In this document: piece by piece, positions 50,278-57,524 of the stretch
How the letters are laid out: every line of letters begins with the position of its first letter
Numbering within the stretch: the first letter of the stretch is position 1
Assembly (NCBI GenBank): GCA_038961845.1
Contig: CP152408.1
Span: 1,116,001-1,180,000, forward strand
Direction of reading: 5' to 3'
DNA length: 64,000 nt
Source of the DNA: Xylophilus sp. GW821-FHT01B05
Lineage (GTDB): Bacteria > Pseudomonadota > Gammaproteobacteria > Burkholderiales > Burkholderiaceae_C
Translations under genes and position numbers: made by a program
The notes under the pieces: model-generated
Told to the model about the DNA's origin: nothing
Seen by the model: the letters and a program-made list of their open reading frames with translations, nothing else
Database searches by the model: none

Positions 50278-51081
50278 ATGGACAACTCGCTGGACCTGCA
50301 GCCCGAACAGGGCGAATCCACCCCGCGTGCCGTCGCTGCACTGGCCACCGACCCGGCCTGCGACGCGTTGATCCCGCTGCACGCACACCGGCGCGCGCAG
50401 CTGATCCACGCCATATCGGGCGTGATGATCGTGCACGCGGCGCCCGGCAGTTGGGTCGTGCCACCCGGCCGCGCGGTGTGGGTGCCGGCCGGCATCGCGC
50501 ATGAGATCCGCACCGTCGGCAGCGTGGCCATGCGCACCGTGTTCGTCGAGCCCGGCACGCGCCCGGGCCTGGCCGACGAATGCCGGGTGCTGCAGATCAG
50601 CCCCCTGCTGCGCGAGCTGATCCTGCGCGCCGTGGCGCTGCCGCTGGACTACCCGCTGGGCGGCCGCGAGGAGCGCACCATGGAGCTGCTGCTGGACGAG
50701 ATCGAGGCCGCGCCCGCGCTGTCATTGCACGTGCCCATGCCGCGCCACGCCGGGCTGGCCCGGCTCTGCAGCGGCCTGATCGGCGACCCGGCCCAGCCCG
50801 CCACGCTGGAGGGCTGGGCGCAGCAACTGCACATGAACCAGCGCACCCTGGCGCGGCTGTTCCGGCGCGAGACTGGCATGAACTTTGGCGCCTGGTGCCG
50901 GCAGGCGCGCCTGCTGCTGAGCCTGCCGCGTCTAGCCGCCGGTGCGTCCATCCTGGAGGTGGCGCTGGAGCACGGCTACGACAGCCCGAGCGCTTTCGCT
51001 GCCATGTTCCGAAAGACCCTAGGCATGCCACCGAGCCTCTACATTCGCCCTCATCACAGCGATGCGACGCTTTTCTCCTGA
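50278..51081 (+). CDS. AraC-family regulator with N-terminal cupin (second of two)
   Basis: A 267-residue regulator similar throughout to the one at 48207: PLHAHRRAQLIHAISGVM, VVPPGRAVWVPAGIAHEIR, then LHMNQRTLARLFRRETGMNFGAW and VALEHGYDSPSAFAAMFRKTLGMPPSLYI. It is divergent from the MFS gene, the usual arrangement for a regulator of an efflux pump. No strong Shine-Dalgarno precedes ATG 50278; an in-frame start further upstream is possible but would be in AT-rich, non-coding-like sequence. Confidence 0.86.
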   Translation: MDNSLDLQPEQGESTPRAVAALATDPACDALIPLHAHRRAQLIHAISGVMIVHAAPGSWVVPPGRAVWVPAGIAHEIRTVGSVAMRTVFVEPGTRPGLADECRVLQISPLLRELILRAVALPLDYPLGGREERTMELLLDEIEAAPALSLHVPMPRHAGLARLCSGLIGDPAQPATLEGWAQQLHMNQRTLARLFRRETGMNFGAWCRQARLLLSLPRLAAGASILEVALEHGYDSPSAFAAMFRKTLGMPPSLYIRPHHSDATLFS

Positions 51082-51126
51082 CAATCCCGCTGTCGCCCCT
51101 TAACGCATTGCGCGAAACTCATCCCC

Positions 51127-52035
51127 ATGAACATTCCTTCCCGCGTCAAACTCGTAGACGTCGGCCCGCGCGACGGGCTGCAGAACGAAAAGCAGCCGGT
51201 GCCTGCCGCCGCCAAGATCGAACTGGTGCATCGCCTGCAGGCCGCCGGCCTGAAAGAGGTCGAGGTCACCAGCTTTGTCAGCCCCAAGTGGGTGCCGCAG
51301 ATGGCCGATGCGACCGAGGTCATGGCGGGCATCACGCGCCAGCCGGGTGTGCGCTACTCGGTGCTCACGCCCAACATGAAGGGCTACGAGGCGGCGCTGC
51401 CGTCGCGGCCGGATGAGATCGTGGTCTTTGGCGCTGCCAGCGAGGCCTTCAGCCAGCGCAACATCAACTGCAGCATTGCCGAGAGCATCGATCGCTTCGC
51501 GCCCGTGGTGGCGGCGGCGCGGGCGGCCGGCATCTATGTGCGCGCGGCCATTTCGTGCAGCGTGGGCTGCCCTTACGAGGGCGACGTGGCCCCCGAGCGC
51601 GTAGGCATGGTGGCGCGGTTGATGAAAGAGATCGGCGTGCAGCACGTTGGCGTGGCCGACACCATTGGCGTGGGCACGCCGCTGAAGACCCAGCGCGCGC
51701 TCGATGCGGCGCTGCAGCACTTCGCGGTGGACGACATCTCCGGCCACTACCACGACACCTACGGCCAGGCGCTGGCCAACACGCTGGCCGCGCTGCAGTT
51801 GGGCGTGTGGCAGTTCGACGCATCGGTGGCCGGCCTGGGCGGCTGCCCCTATGCCAAGGGCGCTACCGGCAACGTTGCCACGGAAGACGTGGTCTACCTG
51901 CTGCACGGCATGGGCATAGAGACCGGTATCGACCTGGAGGCGCTGGTGGATGCCGGCGCCTGGATCAGCGGCGTGATCGGCCGGCCAACGCAGTCGCGCG
52001 TCGGCAAAGCCCTCTTGAACAAGCGCGAAGGTTAG
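51127..52035 (+). CDS. liuE: Hydroxymethylglutaryl-CoA lyase
   Basis: A 302-residue TIM-barrel lyase that splits HMG-CoA to acetyl-CoA and acetoacetate, the last step of leucine degradation. The N-terminal VDVGPRDGLQNE and the active-site loop SVAGLGGCPYAKGATGNVATED (catalytic Cys in GGCPYA) are diagnostic. It lies about 6 kb from the other leucine genes, in a separate unit with a tRNA-editing-like gene 8 bp downstream. ATG 51127 is the usual family start. Confidence 0.95.
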   Translation: MNIPSRVKLVDVGPRDGLQNEKQPVPAAAKIELVHRLQAAGLKEVEVTSFVSPKWVPQMADATEVMAGITRQPGVRYSVLTPNMKGYEAALPSRPDEIVVFGAASEAFSQRNINCSIAESIDRFAPVVAAARAAGIYVRAAISCSVGCPYEGDVAPERVGMVARLMKEIGVQHVGVADTIGVGTPLKTQRALDAALQHFAVDDISGHYHDTYGQALANTLAALQLGVWQFDASVAGLGGCPYAKGATGNVATEDVVYLLHGMGIETGIDLEALVDAGAWISGVIGRPTQSRVGKALLNKREG

Positions 52036-52043
52036 GCGCCGGT

Positions 52044-52544
52044 ATGTGCGGAGCTGAACTCAAACCCCTGCCCGACGGCGTGCAGCGCGTGGCGGCCTAC
52101 CTGCTGGAAGCCGGCCACCCGCATGCGCCGGTGCTGCTGGATGGCGCCGCGCGCACCGCGCAGCAGGCGGCCGATGCGTTGGGCGTGGCGGTGGGCCAGA
52201 TCGCCAAGAGCATCGTGTTCCGCCGCCTGGCGGATGAGGCCGCGGTGCTGGTCATTGCCGCTGGTGACCGCCGCGTGGACGAGGCCAAGGTGGCGGCGCT
52301 GGTCGGCCCGCTGGGCCGTGCCGATGCGGCCTTCGTCAAGGCGCGCACCGGCTTTGCGATTGGCGGCGTCTCGCCGGTAGCGCACGCCGTGGCGCCGGTA
52401 GCGCTGATTGATCGCACGCTGCTGCGCTTTGACGAAGTCTGGGCGGCGGCCGGCCACCCGCATGGCGTGTTCCGCCTGGCGCCGCAAGACCTGGAGCGCC
52501 TCACCGGCGCGCCGTTGGCCGACGTGGCGCAGGAGGCCGAATGA
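52044..52544 (+). CDS. YbaK/EbsC-family aminoacyl-tRNA deacylase-like protein
   Basis: A 166-residue protein of the YbaK/ProX editing superfamily. The conserved lysine is in GQIAKSIVFR (about residue 56), and the FAIGGVSPVAHA block forms the substrate pocket. Relatives hydrolyse mischarged Cys- or Ala-tRNA(Pro); which tRNA this one edits is unknown. It begins 8 bp after HMG-CoA lyase and its stop overlaps the start of the DUF1289 gene (ATGA), so the cluster is one operon. Confidence 0.88.
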   Translation: MCGAELKPLPDGVQRVAAYLLEAGHPHAPVLLDGAARTAQQAADALGVAVGQIAKSIVFRRLADEAAVLVIAAGDRRVDEAKVAALVGPLGRADAAFVKARTGFAIGGVSPVAHAVAPVALIDRTLLRFDEVWAAAGHPHGVFRLAPQDLERLTGAPLADVAQEAE

Positions 52545-52819
52545 GCGTTGACACAGAGGTGGCCACGCCCGACCCAGCCCTGGTCGCCGCGCGTGCGCGG
52601 GCACTGCTGTTGCAACGGGCCGTGCAGGCCCGCAGCGGCGCGCCGGATGTGCCTTCGCCCTGCGTATCGGTCTGCCGCATGAACGCAGACCGCAGCTTTT
52701 GCGAGGGCTGCTTTCGCTCGATTGACGAGATCCGCGCCTGGTCGCGCTCGGATGATGCGCAAAAGCGCGTCATCTGGGAGAGACTATTGCAGCGTGCCGG
52801 CGAGACCGCCACGACGTGA
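52541..52819 (+). CDS. DUF1289 protein
   Basis: A 92-residue protein. The C-terminal half has the DUF1289 pattern PSPCVSVCRMNADRSFCEGCFRSIDEI, with four cysteines (CxxxC...CxxC) suitable for a small metal site. The N-terminal 40 residues are low in conserved features. Function unknown; it is often beside small redox genes, as here. Overlaps the deacylase stop. Confidence 0.9.
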   Translation: MSVDTEVATPDPALVAARARALLLQRAVQARSGAPDVPSPCVSVCRMNADRSFCEGCFRSIDEIRAWSRSDDAQKRVIWERLLQRAGETATT

Positions 52820-52833
52820 AAGAGGGGTTGGCC

Positions 52834-53472
52834 ATGCACCAGATCACCTGCTACCTCGACTTTGCCTCGCCCTATGCGCACCTGGCCTTTGGCCGCTTGC
52901 CGCAGTTGCTGGAAGGCCTGAGCTACGCGGTGGAGTACCGGCCGGTGCTGCTCGGCGCCTTGCTGCTGCAGCATGGCAACCCCGGGCCGGCCGGCATCGC
53001 GCCCAAGCGCGCCTGGACTTACCGGCAGGTGCAGTGGCTGGGCCACGCGCACGGCATCGCCTTGCAGATGCCGGCGCAGCACCCGTTCAACCCGCTGCCC
53101 TTGTTGCGGCTGGCGCTGGCTGCGTCGGAAGACGGCAGCCTGAGCCGCCATGTCGCAGGCACGGTGCTAAGCCACGTATGGCAGGGCGGCGCCGACGCCA
53201 ACGACGCGCAGCGGCTGGCTGCGTTGGCCGCCGCATTGCCGCTGCGGCACGACCCGGCCGGGCCTGAGGTGAAGGCGCTGCTGCGCGCCAACACCGACGC
53301 CGCCCTGGCGCGCGGCGTGTTCGGCGTGCCGAGCTTCGAGGTGGCTGGCCGCCTGTTCTGGGGCTTTGACGGCATGCCCATGCTCAGGGCTTGCCTGGAC
53401 GGCGACGCCTGGTTCGATGGGCCGGCCTGGGAGGCTGCGGCTGCGCAGCCCAATGGCCTGAAGCCCGGCTGA
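52834..53472 (+). CDS. DsbA-like / 2-hydroxychromene-2-carboxylate isomerase family protein
   Basis: A 212-residue protein of the GST-kappa/HCCA isomerase branch of the thioredoxin fold: N-terminal YLDFASPYAHLAF (the SPY serine that binds glutathione), PFNPLPLLRLALAA, and C-terminal RGVFGVPSFEVAGRLFWGFD. Members isomerise aromatic intermediates with glutathione, or act as oxidoreductases. No naphthalene genes are nearby, so the substrate is unknown. ATG 52834 (after AGAGGGG) is chosen over a GTG at 52816. Confidence 0.87.
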   Translation: MHQITCYLDFASPYAHLAFGRLPQLLEGLSYAVEYRPVLLGALLLQHGNPGPAGIAPKRAWTYRQVQWLGHAHGIALQMPAQHPFNPLPLLRLALAASEDGSLSRHVAGTVLSHVWQGGADANDAQRLAALAAALPLRHDPAGPEVKALLRANTDAALARGVFGVPSFEVAGRLFWGFDGMPMLRACLDGDAWFDGPAWEAAAAQPNGLKPG

Positions 53473-53543
53473 TTTTCAGAATTTTGATGAAATATGCCTC
53501 TAGCCCAGGTGCAGACTGGGCTATTAGCTATCTATTTAATAGT
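53472..53543 (+). repeat. Dispersed repeat, family 1, copy 5
   Basis: Includes AGAATTTTGATGAAATATGCCT, TAGCCCAGGTGCAGACTGGGCT, ATTAGCTATCTATTTAATAG. It sits exactly between the stop of the DsbA-like gene and the stop of the convergent flavin reductase gene, and could work as a weak two-way terminator. Confidence 0.85.
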
Positions 53544-53551
53544 GCCTGGCT

Positions 53552-54127
53552 TCAGTCATGCGCCGACAGCGGCGCGCCAATGGCATAGAAGTGCCCGCCT
53601 GCCACGTGGTGCAGGCTGCGCCATTCGGGGCCGGCGGTCTCGAAATGCCAGTGGCCGTCCTTGAACACGCGCGTATCGGCCCAGGCCCCGACGACTTCGC
53701 CAATGAACAGGTCATGGGCCTGCTGGTTGTGCGGCTCGGGAATGAGCCGGCAGGCCAGCCAGGCCGAGCAGCCGGCGACAAAAGGCAGATCGTGGCCGCT
53801 GATGCCAAACAGCGCTACGCCCGAGCCCGCCAGCTTGTCCGGCGCGTTGACCAGGCTCTTGCTGCCCACTTCATGCGTCAACTGCAGCTGCGCCGCCGTG
53901 GGCACCTGGATGACGAAGACGCCGCTCTGCTCGATGAGTTCGCGTGTCTTGGTGGCCTTATCCAGCACCACCGTCAGCTTGGGCGGAGAAAAATCCAGCG
54001 CGCAGGCCCAGGCCGCGGCCATGACGTTGTCCACGCCGCCGTGGCGCGCCGACACCAGCACCGTGGGGCCGTGGTTGATCAGCCGGTAGGCCTTCTGCAG
54101 CTCGACCGGGGAGATATGCGGGTCCAT
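53552..54127 (-). CDS. Flavin reductase-like domain protein
   Basis: A 191-residue flavin reductase-like protein with an FMN-binding split-barrel fold. Signature regions are VLVSARHGGVDNVMAAAWACALDFSPPKLTVVLD, RELIEQSGVFVIQVP and the GHDLPFVAGCSAWLACRLIPEPH segment. It probably reduces flavin for, or itself acts as, a small redox enzyme. It begins 29 bp after the NAD(P)-binding protein on the same strand. A dispersed repeat ends 8 bp after its stop. Confidence 0.88.
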   Translation of the reverse strand: MDPHISPVELQKAYRLINHGPTVLVSARHGGVDNVMAAAWACALDFSPPKLTVVLDKATKTRELIEQSGVFVIQVPTAAQLQLTHEVGSKSLVNAPDKLAGSGVALFGISGHDLPFVAGCSAWLACRLIPEPHNQQAHDLFIGEVVGAWADTRVFKDGHWHFETAGPEWRSLHHVAGGHFYAIGAPLSAHD

Positions 54128-54156
54128 TCAAACTCCTGAGATTTAGATCAATCGTC

Positions 54157-54786
54157 TCAGATCAATTGGTCCGACGTGATGACCTGCGTGCCGGGCCTGG
54201 CGGCAAGCGCTGCCTCCAGTAAGGCGTGGGCGATCTGCCGCGCCGGGTTGATGCGCCAGCGCTGCGGCAGCAGGGGGCCGAGCAGCGTCAGGATGGGGGT
54301 TGCGGCCCGCTCAGCCCATCGGGACTCTTGCCGGTGCCCGCCGATCATGCCGGGGCGTACCAGGGTCAGCGACGAGAAGCCGAGGCCGGCAAGCGCCTGC
54401 TCCAGCTCACCCTTCACCCGGTTGTAGAAAAAGCGCGATGACGGGTTGGCAGCTATGGCCGAGTTCAGCGCATAGGTGTGCGCCCCGTGCTGCCGGGCCA
54501 GGCGCGCCACGGCCAGCGGGTAGTCGTGGTCCACGCGCCGGAAGGCCTGCCAGGAGCCGGCCGCCCGCATGGTGGTGCCCAAGGTGCAGATCACGGCATC
54601 CGCCTGCCACCAGGGCGCGTCCTCGGGCAGATGGTCGAAGTCCACCAGCGGCGCCTGCAGCTTGGGGTGCGTGGGCAGCGCGCGGCGCACCGGGGCCACC
54701 ACGGCGCTGACGCGCGGATCGGCCAGCGCTAGGTCCAGCACCTGCTGCCCGACCAGGCCGGTCGAGCCGACAAGAAGCAACTTCAT
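54157..54786 (-). CDS. NAD(P)-binding oxidoreductase-like protein (HTATIP2/TIP30-like)
   Basis: A 209-residue Rossmann-fold protein. The cofactor motif LLVGSTGLVGQQVLDLAL is at residues 3-20; ICTLGTTMRAAGS and LVRPGMIGG are typical of atypical short-chain dehydrogenases similar to TIP30/YwnB. Catalytic role not established. On the same strand as the flavin reductase and upstream of it, so they are probably one operon. Confidence 0.85.
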   Translation of the reverse strand: MKLLLVGSTGLVGQQVLDLALADPRVSAVVAPVRRALPTHPKLQAPLVDFDHLPEDAPWWQADAVICTLGTTMRAAGSWQAFRRVDHDYPLAVARLARQHGAHTYALNSAIAANPSSRFFYNRVKGELEQALAGLGFSSLTLVRPGMIGGHRQESRWAERAATPILTLLGPLLPQRWRINPARQIAHALLEAALAARPGTQVITSDQLI

Positions 54787-54815
54787 TCGGTTCCTTTGTG
54801 CCCGCGGCCGCTAGG

Positions 54816-54974
54816 GATCGGGCGCTTGGGTGCGAGTGGTAGATCTTGCCGATGATGGTCCACTTGCCGCCGGCCTTCAACCGGTTGAAGAAGTCGGTGA
54901 AGCGAAGGCCCGGGATGTTGTCTGTATCTGTGCGCGCACTGGCAGTGGTGGTCACGCATGCCGATGCGAGCTCA
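54816..54974 (-). pseudogene. 3' fragment of a lumazine-binding/NTF2-like protein gene
   Basis: The minus-strand frame reads ..ASACVTTTASARTDTDNIPG and GLRFTDFFNRLKAGGKWTIIG then KIYHSHP, which resembles the C-terminal end of putative lumazine-binding (nuclear transport factor 2-like) proteins. The 5' two-thirds of such a gene are missing, and a family 1 repeat begins directly at the broken end (54977). The frame runs on past the expected terminus into the neighbouring gene. Read as a truncated relic. Confidence 0.55.
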
Positions 54975-54976
54975 CT

Positions 54977-55041
54977 CAGAATCTTGAAATAGGCCTATAG
55001 CCCTTACTGCACCTGGGCTATTAGCTATCTATTTGATAGTT
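54977..55041 (+). repeat. Dispersed repeat, family 1, copy 6
   Basis: Includes AGAATCTTGAAATAGGCCTATAGCCC, ACCTGGGCTATTAGCTATCTATTTGATAG. The left half of the palindrome is altered. It abuts the gene fragment at 54816-54974 on one side and the tctBA terminator on the other. Confidence 0.8.
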
Positions 55042-55047
55042 TTCGCC

Positions 55048-55073
55048 AAAAAAAACGGCACCCGAAGGTGCCG
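55048..55073 (-). terminator. Rho-independent terminator of the tctBA unit
   Basis: CGGCACC (55056-55062) pairs with GGTGCCG (55067-55073) around a CGAA tetraloop. Eight A residues precede it on the plus strand and give the U-tract on the minus strand, where tctB-tctA are read. About 120 bp of unassigned sequence separates it from the tctA stop. Confidence 0.85.
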
Positions 55074-55194
55074 CAAATACCGCGCAGATCGCACCCCGAA
55101 AGGGGGAGGTCGAAGTGCTCTCCACGCAGGTCTCATAAACGTACGGCTTCGCAATCAAAGCGATAACCGCGTTGCTTCGATTGCAAACCCGTTG

Positions 55195-56706
55195 TCAGTC
55201 CTCGACGAAGGCCTCCTCGCGCTTGGCCTTGACCGAGGGCAGCAGCACCACCACCAGCAGTGCCACGGCGGCCAGCAGCAGGCCGGCGGAGATCGGGCGC
55301 GTGACGAACACGCTCCAGTCGCCGCGCGACAGCAGCAGCGCGCGGCGCAGGTTCTCTTCCATCATCGGGCCCAGGATGAAGCCCAGCAGCAGCGGTGCGG
55401 GTTCGCAGCCGAGCTTGAGGAACATGTAGCCGACGATGCCGAAGATGCCCACCATCCACACGTCGAAGGTGTTGTTGTTCTCCGAGTACACGCCGATGGC
55501 GCAGAACAGCACGATGGCCGGGAACAGCCAGCGGTAGGGGATGGACAGCAGCTTGATCCAGATGCCGATCAGCGGCAGGTTCAGCACGATCAGCATGGCG
55601 TTGCCGATCCACATCGAGGCGATCAGGCCCCAGAACAGTTCCGGGTTGCTGGTCATCACCTGCGGGCCGGGCTGGATGTTGTGGATGGTCATGGCACCCA
55701 CCATCAGCGCCATCACCGCGTTGGGCGGAATGCCCAGCGTCAGCAGCGGGATGAAGGAGGTCTGCGCGCCGGCGTTATTGGCCGCCTCAGGCGCCGCCAC
55801 ACCGCGGATGTTGCCCTTGCCGAAGGGCACTTCGCCCGGACGCAGCTTGGTCTTCTTCTCGATGCTGTAGGCGGCAAAGGCCGACAGCAGCGCACCGCCA
55901 CCGGGCAGGATGCCCAGGGCCGAGCCCAGCGCCGTGCCGCGCAGCACCGCGGGCACCATGCGCTTGAAGTCCTGCTTGGTCGGCATCAGGCCCGACACCT
56001 TGGAGGTGAACACCTCGCGGTCGGCGCTGGAGTTGGCCAGGTTGCCAATGATTTCGCCGTAGCCGAACACACCCATGGCGATGGCGATGAAGCCAATGCC
56101 GTCGGTCAGCTCAGGAATGTCGAAGCTGTAGCGCGCCACGCCGGAATTGACGTCGGTGCCGACCATGCCCAGCAGCAGGCCGATCAGGATCATGCTGACC
56201 GCCTTGAGCAGCGAGCCCGACGCCAGCACCACCGCGCCGATCAGGCCCAGCACCATCAGCGACAGGTATTCGGCCGGGCCGAACTTGAAGGCCAGCTCGG
56301 TCAGCGGCGGTGCGAAGGCGGCCAGGATCAGCGTGCCCACGCAGCCCGCAAAGAACGAGCCCAGGCCCGCTGCGGCTAGCGCCGGTCCGGCTCTGCCCTT
56401 TCTGGCCATCTGGTAGCCGTCGATCACGGTCACCACCGAAGACGATTCACCCGGCAGGTTCACCAGGATGGCGGTGGTGGAGCCGCCGTACTGCGCGCCG
56501 TAATAGATGCCGGCCAGCATGATCAGGGCCGACACCGGCGGCAGCGCGTAGGTGGCCGGCAGCAGCATGGCGATGGTCGCCACCGGGCCGATGCCGGGCA
56601 GCACGCCGATCAGCGTGCCCAGCAGGCAGCCCAGCAGCGCATAGAGCAGGTTGGTCGGCGTGAAGGCCACGCCGAAACCCATGGAGAGATGTTCAAAGAG
56701 TTCCAT
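55195..56706 (-). CDS. tctA: Tripartite tricarboxylate transporter, large permease TctA
   Basis: A 503-residue inner-membrane channel with about 12 helices. The TctA hallmarks are GTLIGVLPGIGPVATIAMLLPAT (about 34-56), YYGAQYGGSTTAILVNLPGE and the second motif ALGILPGGGALLSAFAAYSIEK near residue 280. With TctB and a TctC/Bug binding protein it takes up citrate-like carboxylates using an ion gradient. No tctC is adjacent; a Bug gene lies at 34074. RBS GGAAGG before ATG 56706; 13 bp after tctB. Confidence 0.95.
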   Translation of the reverse strand: MELFEHLSMGFGVAFTPTNLLYALLGCLLGTLIGVLPGIGPVATIAMLLPATYALPPVSALIMLAGIYYGAQYGGSTTAILVNLPGESSSVVTVIDGYQMARKGRAGPALAAAGLGSFFAGCVGTLILAAFAPPLTELAFKFGPAEYLSLMVLGLIGAVVLASGSLLKAVSMILIGLLLGMVGTDVNSGVARYSFDIPELTDGIGFIAIAMGVFGYGEIIGNLANSSADREVFTSKVSGLMPTKQDFKRMVPAVLRGTALGSALGILPGGGALLSAFAAYSIEKKTKLRPGEVPFGKGNIRGVAAPEAANNAGAQTSFIPLLTLGIPPNAVMALMVGAMTIHNIQPGPQVMTSNPELFWGLIASMWIGNAMLIVLNLPLIGIWIKLLSIPYRWLFPAIVLFCAIGVYSENNNTFDVWMVGIFGIVGYMFLKLGCEPAPLLLGFILGPMMEENLRRALLLSRGDWSVFVTRPISAGLLLAAVALLVVVLLPSVKAKREEAFVED

Positions 56707-56719
56707 GTCGGTGCCTTCC

Positions 56720-57211
56720 TCAGCCCGTGATGAAGGTCGGCCAGACCGGGAATTGCAGCTTCAGCGCCCAGACGAAGGCGACATAGCTGCCCACTGCCAG
56801 CACGGTGGCAAGCACGGCGACGGCCTTGAAGTTGAACTCGTCGCCGGCCAGGCTGGCGATGAAGGTCAGCGCGTAGATGCCCACCACCATGCCCATGGCC
56901 GGCAGGCCGATGCTGGGCAGGCCGCCCAGCAGCACGCCGAAGGCCAGGTTGGCACCAATGATGAACAGCAGCGGGCGCCAGGCCACGCGGCCGATCGGGT
57001 CACCGTCGGCGCTGCCGCTGACGGTGGCCTTGGCCATGGTGACCAGGCCCAGGATGGCCGTCAGGATGCCCACCATCAGCGGGAAATAGCCCGGGCCCAT
57101 GCGTGCGCCCTCGCCGACGTTGTAGGTTGTGGCGCCCCACGCGAATGCGGCGCCCACGGTGCAGAACATCGCACCGGACCAGAAGTCCTTCTGGCTCTTG
57201 ATCTTTCTCAC
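56720..57211 (-). CDS. tctB: Tripartite tricarboxylate transporter, small permease TctB
   Basis: A 163-residue membrane protein with four hydrophobic segments (FWSGAMFCTVGAAFAWGA, GYFPLMVGILTAILGLV, PLLFIIGANLAFGVLLGG, AVLATVLAVGSYVAFVWAL) and the conserved GxGYFP motif of TctB/DUF1468. Translation probably starts at GTG 57211 with AAGGAG about 11 bases upstream; no nearer ATG preserves the first helix. First gene of the tctBA unit. Confidence 0.9.
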   Translation of the reverse strand: MRKIKSQKDFWSGAMFCTVGAAFAWGATTYNVGEGARMGPGYFPLMVGILTAILGLVTMAKATVSGSADGDPIGRVAWRPLLFIIGANLAFGVLLGGLPSIGLPAMGMVVGIYALTFIASLAGDEFNFKAVAVLATVLAVGSYVAFVWALKLQFPVWPTFITG

Positions 57212-57524
57212 AGGTCTTCATCTCCTTGTTGCAGCAAAGCGGACGCGGCCGGGCGGCGCGGTCCAACAGGGCATGGTAGGAAGGGCTTGCCGCGCCCAGG
57301 GTTGCCGCCGGATTACCGTTTGGAAGGGTTGGCGGCAAAAGGCTTGATTTCCCGCATCCCGGAAGGGGGGCTGCGGGTTTGACCCAGGTTTGTCAGATGC
57401 CCGTCAGTCCCGTGCAAGCTGGTGTTGGATTGGCGTCAGAGCGGGGTCAGTGCCGGGGCGAAGAATGCGCCATCGCCCGTGGGTGCCGTGGTGCCCGGGC
57501 GACCATTCCTACAAGGAGACTGAC
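57212..57524. other. Divergent regulatory region, tctB / MFS symporter
   Basis: 313 bp without a gene. It contains an inverted repeat TTGCCGCC (57302-57309) and GGCGGCAA (57331-57338) about one and a half helical turns apart, a candidate regulator site. No sigma54 or riboswitch pattern is seen. Promoters for both directions should be here. Confidence 0.45.
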
